Shown here: positions 35,037 to 44,633 of the stretch, piece after piece
Layout: the number at the start of each line of letters is the position of its first letter
Position numbering within the stretch: position 1 is the first letter of the stretch
Assembly: GCF_038024035.1 (NCBI RefSeq)
Contig: NZ_CP150664.1
Span: forward strand, 496,001 to 560,000
DNA from: Polaribacter pacificus
GTDB lineage: Bacteria > Bacteroidota > Bacteroidia > Flavobacteriales > Flavobacteriaceae
Length of the DNA: 64,000 nt
Direction: 5' to 3'
The notes under the pieces: model-generated
Database searches by the model: none
Told to the model about the DNA's origin: nothing
The model's input: only the letters and a program-made list of their open reading frames with translations
Made by a program: the position numbers and the translations under genes

Positions 35037-35654
35037 TCACCAATATGGTAAGTAATCAGAACTCTCAACTTTTGACTTAATGCATTTTGAAAACCCTTTT
35101 CCAAAATATGTATCATATGTTTTCATATCTGAGTTATTAAAAGTTAACAGTTTCCATTTTCTGTCTTTATCTAATATTAATATTTCTTCCTTTTTCTCTC
35201 TAATTTGTAAGATTTTGACATTTGGAAGAAAATTCACATTTTTTCTCCCATATTCTTTATAGTTTAAAGCTAGAGCAGTAGAATCTATAAATGGCGTATG
35301 CTGAGTTTTGTCTATAAGGTATCTAACTTTATAAAAATAGGTTGAGTTACATTTATTTCTGGCTTGAATTCTAAGACTTCCTATTTCGCTATAATTTGGA
35401 GGATACTTATTATTTTTCCTTAACTCATATATTTCCAGAAGTTTTTTCCTGTAACCTTTCTCTCCGTATTCTTTCAGGTACTTTATCGGAGTGTTTTTAA
35501 ATTCATACTCAATATTATTTTCGTTAAATGCTTTATAATCATCATTAACTCGGGATTCAATTTCAGTAAAAGTCAATTTTGGAGCACAACTATTTAAACA
35601 AAAATAGATTAAGATGATAATAAATATTTTGATTTGTTTAATCTTTAAAGTCAT
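35037..35654 (-). CDS. Lipoprotein of unknown function
   Basis: About 205 residues from the ATG at 35652-35654; codons further upstream fall in the cassette boundary. Lipobox CLNSC after KIFIIILIYF. The mature part has KYLKEYGEKGYRKKLLEIYE and EEILILDKDRKWKLLTFN; no family recognised. Confidence 0.62.
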   Translation of the reverse strand: MTLKIKQIKIFIIILIYFCLNSCAPKLTFTEIESRVNDDYKAFNENNIEYEFKNTPIKYLKEYGEKGYRKKLLEIYELRKNNKYPPNYSEIGSLRIQARNKCNSTYFYKVRYLIDKTQHTPFIDSTALALNYKEYGRKNVNFLPNVKILQIREKKEEILILDKDRKWKLLTFNNSDMKTYDTYFGKGFSKCIKSKVESSDYLPYW

Positions 35655-35685
35655 TTTCGTTTTTTCGTTTTTCGCAATTAAAGGC

Positions 35686-35808
35686 AACGTGTTTGTATAT
35701 GATTAGTGGCGTATTTAAGTAACTAATTTAGCAAATAAAAACCAGATAGAAAGTCCGCGAGGATTTTCGTAAGTAGGCGAGAACTAGCCATTAATTATAT
35801 ACGGTGTT
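35686..35808 (-). repeat. attC-like cassette site, loop type L4
   Basis: Downstream site of the 111-residue cassette (opens GTTGGCAATAG). The AAC end preceded by TTAAAGGC complements GTTGCCTTTA at 34988. Confidence 0.88.
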
Positions 35809-35831
35809 GGCAATAGTTTTTTTTAATTCAG

Positions 35832-36167
35832 TCAGTTATCCAGTTTCGTTTTTATCAGATTCACAGTCTTTCTAAAGTCAGAGTTTGGTTCACGCGAAGT
35901 TTTATAAACCCAATCTCCGCCATTATTTTTTATTACTTTTAAAATCCAAGGGTCATTTTTAGAGAATATTTGCGCAGTTAATGATGTAAGAATATAGAGT
36001 TTATTCCACCATTTGTCATTCGGATTATAGTGAATTATTTCTTTAATTTCGGAATATTTGAAAGTCCTAAATTCCCAATAGTCAATTGCTTTAATTTCAA
36101 AATGTTTGTCAAATAATTTAATTGAGGGAAATCCTTTTTTTTCGAATATCAAAGGTTGTTCTTCCAT
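35832..36167 (-). CDS. Small PH-like cytoplasmic protein, unknown function
   Basis: A 111-residue protein. Beta-strand pattern FEIKAIDYWEFRTFKYSEIK, LYILTSLTAQIFSK, WILKVIKNNGGDWVYKTS and a final amphipathic helix FRKTVNLIKTKL fit the bacterial PH-domain layout, but identity is not sure. Confidence 0.58.
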   Translation of the reverse strand: MEEQPLIFEKKGFPSIKLFDKHFEIKAIDYWEFRTFKYSEIKEIIHYNPNDKWWNKLYILTSLTAQIFSKNDPWILKVIKNNGGDWVYKTSREPNSDFRKTVNLIKTKLDN

Positions 36168-36189
36168 TATGTTTTTTCAAATTATTGCC

Positions 36190-36314
36190 AACGGGTTTGT
36201 ATATGGTTTCGCTGCGGTTTCTTTGTAGTAAATTTAGTGAAATAAAATAAACTTCAACACTCCTACCCTTTTCGTTCTGAAAACAGATTAAAGCAATGAA
36301 GTATATACATTGTT
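36190..36314 (-). repeat. attC-like cassette site, loop type L5
   Basis: Starts AACGGGTTTGTATATGG. Downstream site of M2; AAC end preceded by TTATTGCC complements GTTGGCAATA at 35806. Confidence 0.87.
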
Positions 36315-36614
36315 GGGTTTTCGTTACTGTTCTATTTTGTCGGGTTTTCTAAAATTTCATTTGAAAAGCCTTAACTCGACTCAGCCTTCCTACAACAATC
36401 GTTTCGCAATTAGCTATAAATTCACGTGTGAGTCAGAAAAGTTCCGCAAAATGGCTCTTTTGAGCTCTAAAGTCGATAATTATGATCTTTTCTCTCGCGT
36501 GACACAGTCAAACGTAATTTTTCGGCTAGCTTGTTTTCGAGGATTATTCGACCAAAATAAAACTTTTTAAAAACCAATATTTCAATAGTTAGTTCCATTT
36601 CACTAATGAAACCC
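36315..36614 (-). other. Non-coding cassette M2
   Basis: M-type body, about 27 bp shorter than M1 because of an internal deletion after TTTCATTTGAAAAGCC; no gene on the cassette strand. Confidence 0.65.
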
Positions 36615-36738
36615 AACGTGTTTGTGTATGGTTTCGTTGCGTATTCTTAGCGATAAATTTAATGAAATATTCTGAACTTAAACACTCCTACCCTTTTTGA
36701 TTTAAAAACCAAGCTAGCAATGAACTATACACGGTGTT
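36615..36738 (-). repeat. attC-like cassette site, loop type L2
   Basis: Downstream site of the four-helix membrane protein cassette (opens GTTGGCTTTAG). The AAC end preceded by GAAACCC matches GTTGGGTTT at 36312. Confidence 0.88.
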
Positions 36739-36742
36739 GGCT

Positions 36743-37435
36743 TTAGTTTTTCTTTCTTTTTTTCTGAATCATATTAATGTCTGTAATCAAATATAAAAGA
36801 GCTAACAAAATTCCTCCTACAACTTTAGGTTCTATATTTCCACCTGTTAGGATTGTATGTATTGGAAATAAAATAATAAATATTGAAAATGGATATGCAA
36901 ACAATCTGAATAAGGTCATTTTTATTGTCCACTCATTTTTCTCGTTTTCAATTTTATCAATATTTTCTTCTTTCTCTAATTCAACAGCCATTTTCAATTC
37001 ACTTAATAAGTATTTTCTCTCATTTAGATAAATTTTCTTAAATACCCAATAAATTCCAAATGCTAGTAATCCATAAACTCCTAAAATTATTAAAGAAGTA
37101 TAATCAAGATATTCAAAATCCTTAATCACGGGAATTATTAAAGCGAATACGAAAAATGACAAAACTAGTCCACCTAAAATAATTATCCATAATTTTCCAT
37201 TTAGGTTTAACTCCGTTTTAATATTTTTTATTTCGTTTTTCTCGTTAAAGTTAATTTTGAAAACTGGATAAAAAGTACCAACAAAATAGTTTGTCGTCCA
37301 AATAGTATATTCATTCAAGTTTTTTTCGGCAATAGTTTCTCCTCGATTAAACAAACTTGTCGAAATATGATTGAGTAAATTATCATCTTTTTCAAGTGTA
37401 ATTAATTCATCAAGTTTTTCTTTATCTGTTTTCAT
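36743..37435 (-). CDS. Four-helix membrane protein, unknown function
   Basis: A 230-residue protein: soluble N-terminus with FNRGETIAEKNLNEYTIW, then helices WIIILGGLVLSFFVFALIIP and SLIILGVYGLLAFGIYWVF, a charged loop (AVELEKEENIDKIENEKNEW), and two more helices (FSIFIILFPIHTIL, GGILLALLYLITDI). No family recognised. The stop lies within 7 bp of the downstream site. Confidence 0.65.
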   Translation of the reverse strand: MKTDKEKLDELITLEKDDNLLNHISTSLFNRGETIAEKNLNEYTIWTTNYFVGTFYPVFKINFNEKNEIKNIKTELNLNGKLWIIILGGLVLSFFVFALIIPVIKDFEYLDYTSLIILGVYGLLAFGIYWVFKKIYLNERKYLLSELKMAVELEKEENIDKIENEKNEWTIKMTLFRLFAYPFSIFIILFPIHTILTGGNIEPKVVGGILLALLYLITDINMIQKKRKKN

Positions 37436-37460
37436 TTAATCTTTGTCAGTAATTAAAGCC

Positions 37461-37585
37461 AACGTGTTTGTGTATGGTTTCGTTGCGGAAATGGACGCGA
37501 GTCACTTTCCGCCGTGCACTAAATTAGTAAAAATGCGTGAATTTCCGATGAGGAAATTCAACCGCAATGAACTATACACGGTGTT
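37461..37585 (-). repeat. attC-like cassette site, loop type L1
   Basis: Downstream site of the secreted CxC protein cassette (opens GTTGCCATTAG). The AAC end preceded by TAAAGCC complements GTTGGCTTTA at 36736. Confidence 0.88.
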
Positions 37586-37589
37586 GCCA

Positions 37590-38501
37590 TTAGTTATTTT
37601 TTACTTTTTCCAATTTCAAAACATAAAAATGAACTTTGTCGTTATCATTCCAATTTATATAATCTCTTTCTTGTGAAACTACATTAAATGTAGAATATAA
37701 TTTTTTATTCAAGTAAAAACTTAATTCATTCTTTTCGATATTAAACTTCCATTTCCATTTTCCTAAATGTTCAGTTTCTGTCCAGTTCTCAATATTCGTA
37801 TCAATTATTTTTAACTTTCGATTTCTTTTAAATTCTAAAGTTGTAAAGTCTTTATTTTTATTTTGTTCAGTTTTGATTAATCCATTATTCAATTTTACAA
37901 ATTCATCCTTTTCATTCAGAATTTTATAAAGAGTAATTGAATCTGATTTAAAAAAGTTTTTATTGTTGTTGTTCGTAAACCATTCCGTTTTTTTAAAATT
38001 GATGCTTTTAATTTCTTTCACAAAATCTTGTAGAGATATTTGATTTTCTTTTCTTGAGTATTCTCCGTAAGCTATTTGTTTTTCAAAATCCACAGTTAAA
38101 TAGTCGGTAAAGCAACTAAAGAAGTCATAATCTCCTTTAACTCCATTATCGGAAGTTTCGCCTATTTTCGAAGGTGCAATTAAATAATATTTTCCGATTT
38201 CAAAGTTCGCAATATATGGTCGGCATAACATTCCGTTATCTCCCCAAATTTTTATCTTTTTCCGTTTCTCATAGCCAATATATTTTTCAATAACTTCTAC
38301 AGTCATTGACAAAGGCATTTTTCCATCATAATCATAAATCTCTTGGTCAAGAAAATCCGAATATTCAATTACTTTTACTAAAGCTACAAAGTCCGAACCA
38401 CTTGAAACCGATTTAAATGAACAATCTCCAACGCATTCACAATCACAAGCAAATGTTTTAAAAGAAATCAGTAAAATAATTAGGAATATTATTCTATTCA
38501 A
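37590..38501 (-). CDS. Secreted cysteine-rich (TIMP/NTR-like start) protein
   Basis: About 303 residues, probably from a TTG at 38499-38501 (NRIIFLIILLISFKTFA signal peptide); no ATG is available inside the cassette. The mature protein begins CDCECVGDCSFK, a CxCxC start like netrin/TIMP-type domains, followed by FVALVKVIEY, MTVEVIEKYIG and YYLIAP. The rest is beta-rich and unassigned. Probably envelope or extracellular. Confidence 0.62.
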   Translation of the reverse strand: MNRIIFLIILLISFKTFACDCECVGDCSFKSVSSGSDFVALVKVIEYSDFLDQEIYDYDGKMPLSMTVEVIEKYIGYEKRKKIKIWGDNGMLCRPYIANFEIGKYYLIAPSKIGETSDNGVKGDYDFFSCFTDYLTVDFEKQIAYGEYSRKENQISLQDFVKEIKSINFKKTEWFTNNNNKNFFKSDSITLYKILNEKDEFVKLNNGLIKTEQNKNKDFTTLEFKRNRKLKIIDTNIENWTETEHLGKWKWKFNIEKNELSFYLNKKLYSTFNVVSQERDYINWNDNDKVHFYVLKLEKVKNN

Positions 38502-38526
38502 AATGTTCGTTTTTTTAATTAATGGC

Positions 38527-38650
38527 AACGTGTTTGTGTATGGTTTCGTTGCGTATTCTTAGAGATAAATTTAATGAAATATTCTGAACTTAAACTCTCC
38601 TACCCTTTTTGATTTAAAAACCAAGCTAGCAATGAACTATACACAGTGTT
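38527..38650 (-). repeat. attC-like cassette site, loop type L2
   Basis: Downstream site of N7. The AAC end preceded by TTAATGGC complements GTTGCCATTA at 37583. Confidence 0.88.
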
Positions 38651-39041
38651 AGCCATTGTTAGTGCGCGATGACTTTCGAGCTATCACAAACCTTAATTTA
38701 TCTTCACAAACAAACGAGACAGAATGCTTAACCCTCAGATAATAAGTAAGCGAGACAATTCCACTAACTCAATAAATACAAAAGAGCCACTTTCAGCATT
38801 TAGTTTGTGACTTAGGGTACATAAATAGCGCCTTTTTTGGTAAAGAACGAGTCAGAACGCTTTCACGTGTACAGTCAAAAAAACGGTATTAAAGAGTTGT
38901 TCAATAAAAGTTCCTAACCTTTTAAGCGTTTAGTTCCCAAAAAAGGATCTTCAACGGTAACATTAAACAAAGTTCAGATTTTTAAAAGAAATTCAATCGG
39001 TTTGTAAGAAGCTTAAAATTTAGTTTGCACTAATTATGGGT
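38651..39041 (-). other. Non-coding cassette N7
   Basis: N-type body. Together with its site it forms a 515-bp unit repeated in tandem, with no difference that I can see, as N8. Confidence 0.75.
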
Positions 39042-39165
39042 AACGTGTTTGTGTATGGTTTCGTTGCGTATTCTTAGAGATAAATTTAATGAAATATTCT
39101 GAACTTAAACTCTCCTACCCTTTTTGATTTAAAAACCAAGCTAGCAATGAACTATACACAGTGTT
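39042..39165 (-). repeat. attC-like cassette site, loop type L2
   Basis: Downstream site of N8; identical to the site at 38527 (loop AGAGATAAATTTAATG). Confidence 0.88.
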
Positions 39166-39556
39166 AGCCATTGTTAGTGCGCGATGACTTTCGAGCTATC
39201 ACAAACCTTAATTTATCTTCACAAACAAACGAGACAGAATGCTTAACCCTCAGATAATAAGTAAGCGAGACAATTCCACTAACTCAATAAATACAAAAGA
39301 GCCACTTTCAGCATTTAGTTTGTGACTTAGGGTACATAAATAGCGCCTTTTTTGGTAAAGAACGAGTCAGAACGCTTTCACGTGTACAGTCAAAAAAACG
39401 GTATTAAAGAGTTGTTCAATAAAAGTTCCTAACCTTTTAAGCGTTTAGTTCCCAAAAAAGGATCTTCAACGGTAACATTAAACAAAGTTCAGATTTTTAA
39501 AAGAAATTCAATCGGTTTGTAAGAAGCTTAAAATTTAGTTTGCACTAATTATGGGT
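39166..39556 (-). other. Non-coding cassette N8
   Basis: Apparently identical tandem copy of N7; no gene. Confidence 0.75.
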
Positions 39557-39680
39557 AACGTGTTTGTGTATGGTTTCGTTGCGTATTGTTAGCGATAAAT
39601 TTAATGAAATATTCTGAACTTAAACTCTCCTACTCTTTTTGATTTAAAAACGAAGCTAGCAATGAACTATACACAGTGTT
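39557..39680 (-). repeat. attC-like cassette site, loop type L2
   Basis: Downstream site of N9; the same sequence recurs as the downstream site of N10 at 46502 (loop TATTGTTAGCGATAAATTT). Confidence 0.88.
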
Positions 39681-40071
39681 AGCCATTGTTAGGGCGCGCT
39701 GACTTTCGAGCTATCACAAACCTTAATTTATCTTCACAAACAAACGAGACAGAATGCGTATCCCTCAGATAATAAGTAAGCGAGACAATTCCACAAACTC
39801 AATAAACACAAAAGAACCACTTTCAGCATTTAGTTTGTGACTTAGGGTACATACATAGCGCCTTTTTTGGTATAGAACGAGTCAGAACGCTTTCACGTGT
39901 ACAGTCAAAAAAAAGGTATTAAAGAAATGTTGAATAAAAACTCCTAACCTTTTAAGCGTTTAGTTCCCAAAAAAGGATCTTTAACGGTAACATTAAACAA
40001 AGTTCAGATTTTTAAAAGAAATTCAATCGGCTTGTTAAAACCTTAAAATTTAGTTTGCACTAATTATGGGT
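39681..40071 (-). other. Non-coding cassette N9
   Basis: N-type body, apparently identical to N10 nearly 7 kb away, site included; upstream neighbours differ. Confidence 0.75.
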
Positions 40072-40196
40072 AACGTGTTTGTATAAGATTAGTTGCGGTT
40101 TCTTAGTAGTAAATTTAGTGAAATAATACAAACTTAAACACACCTACCCTTTTCGCTTTAAAAACGTACCTAAAGCAATTGATTTTATACAGTGTT
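40072..40196 (-). repeat. attC-like cassette site, loop type L3
   Basis: Downstream site of the 148-residue secreted protein cassette (opens GTTGGCTATTGG). Confidence 0.88.
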
Positions 40197-40198
40197 GG

Positions 40199-40645
40199 CT
40201 ATTGGCTCTTAATCAGTTTTAATGATTCAATATTAACACGCAACTTAGTAATTACTCGATTGTCAACTCCTCCGTGTTTAATAGTAAATTCTCTCTCGTA
40301 TTTCTTAATTTCAGTCCACTCAACAAATTCGGGATTATAAAAAGGACCTATCTCAAAAACATTTTGTTTAGGATATTCGTCATATTCTGAAATCGCTACA
40401 AGTAAATTAAACGATCGTTCGTGTCCTTCTTCAAGTTTCGCGCTTCCACTCCCATTGTCAACTTTATAAATCTTAACTAACAAGTAATTCGCATTAGTTT
40501 TACCGATTAAAACGCCATTATTTAAGACCTTAACTAATTTCGAATTTTTCGATTTATTTATTTTCAACTCATAGATTTGTCCATTTACTAATTCAAATGA
40601 ACATAAAGTCAGAAATAACAATATGATTTTTAATGGCTGTTTCAA
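40199..40645 (-). CDS. Secreted protein of unknown function
   Basis: A 148-residue protein; signal peptide KIILLFLTLCSFELVNG. Beta-rich mature part (VLIGKTNANYLLVKIYKV, NVFEIGPFYNPEFVEWTEIK). No family recognised. The stop lies 3 bp from the downstream site. Confidence 0.6.
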   Translation of the reverse strand: MKQPLKIILLFLTLCSFELVNGQIYELKINKSKNSKLVKVLNNGVLIGKTNANYLLVKIYKVDNGSGSAKLEEGHERSFNLLVAISEYDEYPKQNVFEIGPFYNPEFVEWTEIKKYEREFTIKHGGVDNRVITKLRVNIESLKLIKSQ

Positions 40646-40666
40646 TTTCTTTTTCGGCTTATAGCC

Positions 40667-40789
40667 AACGGTCTCGGCTATGAGTAGTTGCGTGGGTTAA
40701 CACTTAACTTTGCAAGTACACACCAAACTGAAAATCCGAGAGGATTTTCAGAAGTAGGCGAGAACCAGCAATTACTTATAGCCATTGTT
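40667..40789 (-). repeat. attC-like cassette site, GGCTATG subtype
   Basis: AACGGTCTCGGCTATGAGTAG pairs with ATTACTTATAGCCATTGTT. Different arm core from most sites but like the short site at 12144. Downstream site of the first FRG cassette. AAC end preceded by TATAGCC complements GTTGGCTAT at 40194. Confidence 0.85.
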
Positions 40790-40804
40790 GTGCTTAGTGT
40801 TTTT

Positions 40805-41461
40805 TTATTCTCTATTCATCCATCTCCATTCTATATATTCAGATAAACCTTGTAAATCTTGGAAAACTGAAAAATGATTGTACCCATATCGATGTAATTC
40901 AAATTTTAGTTTTTTACGGTAATCCTTGTCAATGATTATTTTCTCCAAAGTTCCCTTAGCAGGTGCTTTTGAAAATGATTTAGAAGGGTTTGGATGAATT
41001 GTAAATAGTCCTTGCTGTGCAATTATTCTTTTCGTTATTGACCTCGGTTTGTAAACTGTAACAATTTTAAAATCAAAAGGAGCTTTTTTTTCAGTTAAAG
41101 CATAATTTTCATATTTAAACTTATACACAGCAGCATCACAATCCTCATCAACAGCAACTGCAAAAAACATTGCAATCATTGGGTTTTTTGTCCAATCTAG
41201 AAGCCTAGTTGGAACTCCGTGATGTTGAGCAAATGCAAGCCATTCCCAATCGTTTTCAGGCGTGATATCTAGAAATGGTAGAGAATTATCTTTAAAATAT
41301 TCAATAGCGTATTTATCGTTGACTTTGTTAAATGGCTCCCTACCAGCTTTTGGTACTAATTCCCAATCTGCGTTGGATTGTCCACGATATATTGTCAAGC
41401 GTTCTGAGCTATCAAGTAATTTGTGTAAATCACTAAATGTTTTTATTCTGTATTCTTTCAT
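40805..41461 (-). CDS. FRG-domain protein 1
   Basis: A 218-residue protein that is almost entirely an FRG domain: YRGQSNADWELVPKAGRE (about 20-37), AFAQHHGVPTRLLDWTKNP (about 80-98), RIIAQQGLFTIHP and the C-terminal LQGLSEYIEWRWMN. FRG domains are named for F-R-G residues and occur in bacterial, phage-linked and toxin-like proteins; no activity is established to my knowledge. A second, unrelated FRG cassette lies at 47886. Confidence 0.85.
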   Translation of the reverse strand: MKEYRIKTFSDLHKLLDSSERLTIYRGQSNADWELVPKAGREPFNKVNDKYAIEYFKDNSLPFLDITPENDWEWLAFAQHHGVPTRLLDWTKNPMIAMFFAVAVDEDCDAAVYKFKYENYALTEKKAPFDFKIVTVYKPRSITKRIIAQQGLFTIHPNPSKSFSKAPAKGTLEKIIIDKDYRKKLKFELHRYGYNHFSVFQDLQGLSEYIEWRWMNRE

Positions 41462-41475
41462 TTTACATTAAGTAC

Positions 41476-41600
41476 AACGTGTTTGTGTATGGTTTCGTTG
41501 CGGAAATGGACGCGAGTCACTTTCCGCCTTGCACTAAATTAGTAAAAATGCGTGAATTTCCGATGAGGAAATTCAACCGCAATGAACTATACACGGTGTT
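41476..41600 (-). repeat. attC-like cassette site, loop type L1
   Basis: Downstream site of the 193-residue protein, copy 1 (opens GTTACCCACAG). One base differs from the site at 44495 that carries copy 2. Confidence 0.88.
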
Positions 41601-41614
41601 ACCCACAGTATTTA

Positions 41615-42196
41615 TTATTCGCTTTTCATTCTGATTTGAGATATTACTTCGTTCAATTCAACGAACAGATTTGAAAATTCCGATTTTCCAGATTCAAGTT
41701 CACTCAAACTTTTAGAAATGCTATAAATTCCGTTTTTAGTCAGAAAATTGAAGTTAGTCATTCCGCTTTCAGGTAATTCCGCTTTTTCAATTTTAGTCGC
41801 TTTCTCAACATATTTTTGTCCATTTTCCACATATTTTTTCACAACTCTCTGAACGCTTTCGTGTTGTCCAGCACCAATAAATCCTCCACCTGTACTCAAA
41901 TAAAGACTTGTGTCTCCAGTTGAAAAAGTCACGACAGTTGCAGTTGCTCCATTCATATCCATTTCAGAAACTATTCCGTAAACATCATTTTTATCAATTC
42001 CACTTAAACCTAATTGTTCAGAAGTAGCCGAAAAAGCCATATTTCGCATATCAGTATAAGGATTTTGTTCCGTTTGTTTTTCAGTCGAATTTTGTTCTGC
42101 TGTTTTAGTTTTTCCTTTATTCGCAGATTTCATAAATAATGTAATTCCGATTATTAGAATTACTGCAATCATAATGTATATCATAGGTTTCTTCAT
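41615..42196 (-). CDS. Membrane-anchored protein, copy 1
   Basis: A 193-residue protein from the ATG at 42194-42196: N-terminal anchor MIYIMIAVILIIGITLFM, a linker rich in K/T/Q/E (TAEQNSTEKQTEQNPYTDMR), then a domain with VYGIVSEMDMNGATATVVTF and GDTSLYLSTGGGFIGAGQHE. No family recognised. The protein at 44634-45215 is identical. Codons upstream of this ATG run through the cassette site and are not used. Confidence 0.7.
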   Translation of the reverse strand: MKKPMIYIMIAVILIIGITLFMKSANKGKTKTAEQNSTEKQTEQNPYTDMRNMAFSATSEQLGLSGIDKNDVYGIVSEMDMNGATATVVTFSTGDTSLYLSTGGGFIGAGQHESVQRVVKKYVENGQKYVEKATKIEKAELPESGMTNFNFLTKNGIYSISKSLSELESGKSEFSNLFVELNEVISQIRMKSE

Positions 42197-42205
42197 ATTG
42201 TGGGT

Positions 42206-42329
42206 AACGTGTTTGTGTATGGTTTCGTTGCGGTTTCCTAGCGATAAATTTAATGAAATAATATAAACTTGAAAGCAACTAATCTTTGCGACTTGAAAAC
42301 GCCTCCAGCAATGAACTATACACGTTGTT
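42206..42329 (-). repeat. attC-like cassette site, L2/L3 intermediate
   Basis: Downstream site of the 214-residue protein cassette (opens GTTACCACACG). The AAC end preceded by TGTGGGT complements GTTACCCACA at 41598. Confidence 0.87.
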
Positions 42330-42972
42330 ACCACACGTTTTTTTTCAAGGTGGCTCTCAGTTTCTTTTTCGTTCGGGTAATTTTTATTGTTTCATCAACT
42401 TTATCTTTAAACTCCGTTATATTTTTCAAATAGGATTTTAGTTTTTCTACTTTTTCTTTAAGCTCTTTTTGCCAATCGTATTCAAATTCATTTCTTAAAA
42501 TCTGATCAAAAAATTCGTTCGACTTTTTCGGCTCGTTGTTCAGTCCGCAAATAACTGCTCGATGATAATTTCCCCAAAGATTGTCGCTGGCAAATTCGTG
42601 ATTCATGATATTCTTTTCAGCGTTTTTCAAATCCATCATTGAATTCCGAAATTCGAGTGTCCTTTTAAGAGCTTTTTCCACCAATGATTCGATTTCGGAT
42701 TTAAACTGTTGTTCGTTTCTAAAATCAATAAAATCAGATTCACGATTTCCGATATCAAAAGAAAAATATTCCTTTTCGTACCAATGAAAATTTATTCCAA
42801 CATTCAAACTAGTTCCTTGTCTGTCTTTAAATGGCTGAAATTCGATTATTGTCGTAAACCAATATTGATCATCCATCCAAGTACGTGATTGTCCTTTCCG
42901 TTCAATTCCGTATTCTTTGAAAATTCCGCGAGCTACTTTGTTAATTATTTTTGAATGTTCAGGTAATGCCAT
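42328..42972 (-). CDS. Helical cytoplasmic protein of unknown function
   Basis: About 214 residues from the ATG at 42970-42972. The N-terminal half (DDQYWFTTIIEFQPF, GTSLNVGINFHWYEKEYFSF) is beta-rich; the C-terminal half is helical and lysine-rich (ELKEKVEKLKSYLKNITEFK). The TAA stop overlaps the GTTACC of the downstream site, the tightest gene/site fit here. No family recognised. Confidence 0.62.
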   Translation of the reverse strand: MALPEHSKIINKVARGIFKEYGIERKGQSRTWMDDQYWFTTIIEFQPFKDRQGTSLNVGINFHWYEKEYFSFDIGNRESDFIDFRNEQQFKSEIESLVEKALKRTLEFRNSMMDLKNAEKNIMNHEFASDNLWGNYHRAVICGLNNEPKKSNEFFDQILRNEFEYDWQKELKEKVEKLKSYLKNITEFKDKVDETIKITRTKKKLRATLKKNVW

Positions 42973-42993
42973 TGGTTTATTCAAATGTGTGGT

Positions 42994-43118
42994 AACGGTC
43001 TTGTATATGGTTTTGTTGCAGTTTCTTTGTAGTAAATTTAGTGAAATAAAATAAACTTGAACACTCCTACCCTTTTCGTTCTGAAAACAGATTAAAGCAA
43101 TGAAGCATATACATTGTT
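42994..43118 (-). repeat. attC-like cassette site, loop type L5
   Basis: Downstream site of M3; AAC end preceded by TGTGGT complements GTTACCACA at 42327. Confidence 0.86.
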
Positions 43119-43447
43119 GGGTTTTCGTTACTGTACTAATTTGTCGGGTTTCCTAAAATTTCATTTGAAAAGCCTTTACTCCACTGTAATTTTCTTTCCA
43201 GCCTAAACTCAACTCAGCCTTTCCACAAAAATCAATTCGGAATCAGCTATAAATTCACGTGTGAGTCAGAAAAACTCCGTAAAATGACTCTTTTGAGCCC
43301 TAAAGTCGATAATTATGATCTTTTCTCTCGCGTAATACAGTCAAGCGTAATCTTTCGACTAGCTTGTTTTCTAGAATTATTCGACCAAAATAAAGTTCTT
43401 TAAAAAACTATATTTCAATAATTAGTTTCATTTCACTAATGAAACCC
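43119..43447 (-). other. Non-coding cassette M3
   Basis: M-type body in which the plus-strand frame open in M1, M2, M4 and M5 is stopped early (TAA after TTTCTTTCCAGCC). Confidence 0.65.
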
Positions 43448-43572
43448 AACGTGTTTGTATAAGATTAGTTGCGGTTTCTTAGCGATAAATTTAGTGAAAT
43501 AATACAAACTTTAACACTCCTACTCTTTTCGTTCTAAAAACGCTCCTAAAGCAATTGATTTTATACAGTGTT
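43448..43572 (-). repeat. attC-like cassette site, loop type L3
   Basis: Downstream site of the XRE-TM cassette (opens GTTGTACGATGG). Confidence 0.87.
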
Positions 43573-43593
43573 GTACGATGGCCAATTATTTAA

Positions 43594-44328
43594 TCAATTT
43601 CTAAGTATGATTATTTCGTAAGCATTAATAGATTCCTTTTCTGAAAAAACTAATTTTGCTCCTTCAGTATAAATATATTTGTCCCCTTCAAATACAATTT
43701 TACTTACAATTCTTTTAGTCGGCTCACATCTCATACTTGTAATGATTACTTTATCAGTTGAAATTGTACCGGTAACACATGGTGTTCGGAATTCTCTAGT
43801 CTTTTTGTTTAATTTTATTAATGGAGAAATAAAATAAACATCATCAATCATACAGCTTATGTCTCTCGCAATTAATTCATCTTCATTATTCCATCCACTA
43901 TATTGTCCATTAATTATAGGGTTTATTAAATCTACCGAATCTTTCATTATGTTTTTTTCAGCAAAAATGTTTTCATTCTTAACTATGTTCTTAGGTTTTT
44001 TGTATTGATATAAAATGGTTAAAGTAAATGCAATAACAAATGCCGTTAATGTTACAACTGAAACCTTTTTAAAAGTGTTGTCTTTAAAATTGAATAAGGT
44101 AACAATACCTTTCTCTCCCGAATCAGGTTTAAAATAGTTATAATAATCAAGTTCTAAAGCTTCAAAAATCAATTTAACTGTGACGATTCTTGGAGTTACC
44201 TCTCCAGATTCAATTCGCTGAAGTGTTCTAACGCTAAGATTACATTTTTCAACTAAATCTTCTTGTGTTAATCCTTTTGCTTTTCTATAATCTGAAATTG
44301 TTTTTCCTAGTTCTGGTTGTTTAATCAT
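43594..44328 (-). CDS. XRE-family HTH protein with membrane anchor
   Basis: A 244-residue protein. HTH at residues 9-60 (GKTISDYRKAKGLTQEDLVE, LSVRTLQRIESGEVTPR), a single helix VSVVTLTAFVIAFTLTILYQY at about 88-108, then a C-terminal, probably extracytoplasmic, beta-rich domain. The layout fits a membrane-bound regulator that senses an envelope signal. Different family branch from the two small XRE regulators. The 165 bp upstream (44329-44494) may hold its own promoter. Confidence 0.8.
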   Translation of the reverse strand: MIKQPELGKTISDYRKAKGLTQEDLVEKCNLSVRTLQRIESGEVTPRIVTVKLIFEALELDYYNYFKPDSGEKGIVTLFNFKDNTFKKVSVVTLTAFVIAFTLTILYQYKKPKNIVKNENIFAEKNIMKDSVDLINPIINGQYSGWNNEDELIARDISCMIDDVYFISPLIKLNKKTREFRTPCVTGTISTDKVIITSMRCEPTKRIVSKIVFEGDKYIYTEGAKLVFSEKESINAYEIIILRN

Positions 44329-44494
44329 TTTTAAATCTTTTCAGCAATTTTAGAACTTAATTTATAAATACTTCACGAATTTTTAGACATTTTCACCTGA
44401 CTATAACACGTCAATCTCATGACTTTCTTAATTAAAATGCTGTATTCGTGAATTATAACTTAAACTAAGTGTTGATTTTTTCGGGCTTGCGTAC

Positions 44495-44619
44495 AACGTG
44501 TTTGTGTATGGTTTCGTTGCGGAAATGGACGCGAGTCACTTTCCGCCGTGCACTAAATTAGTAAAAATGCGTGAATTTCCGATGAGGAAATTCAACCGCA
44601 ATGAACTATACACGGTGTT
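44495..44619 (-). repeat. attC-like cassette site, loop type L1
   Basis: Downstream site of the 193-residue protein, copy 2. The AAC end preceded by TGCGTAC complements GTTGTACG at 43570. Confidence 0.88.
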
Positions 44620-44633
44620 ACCCACAGTATTTA

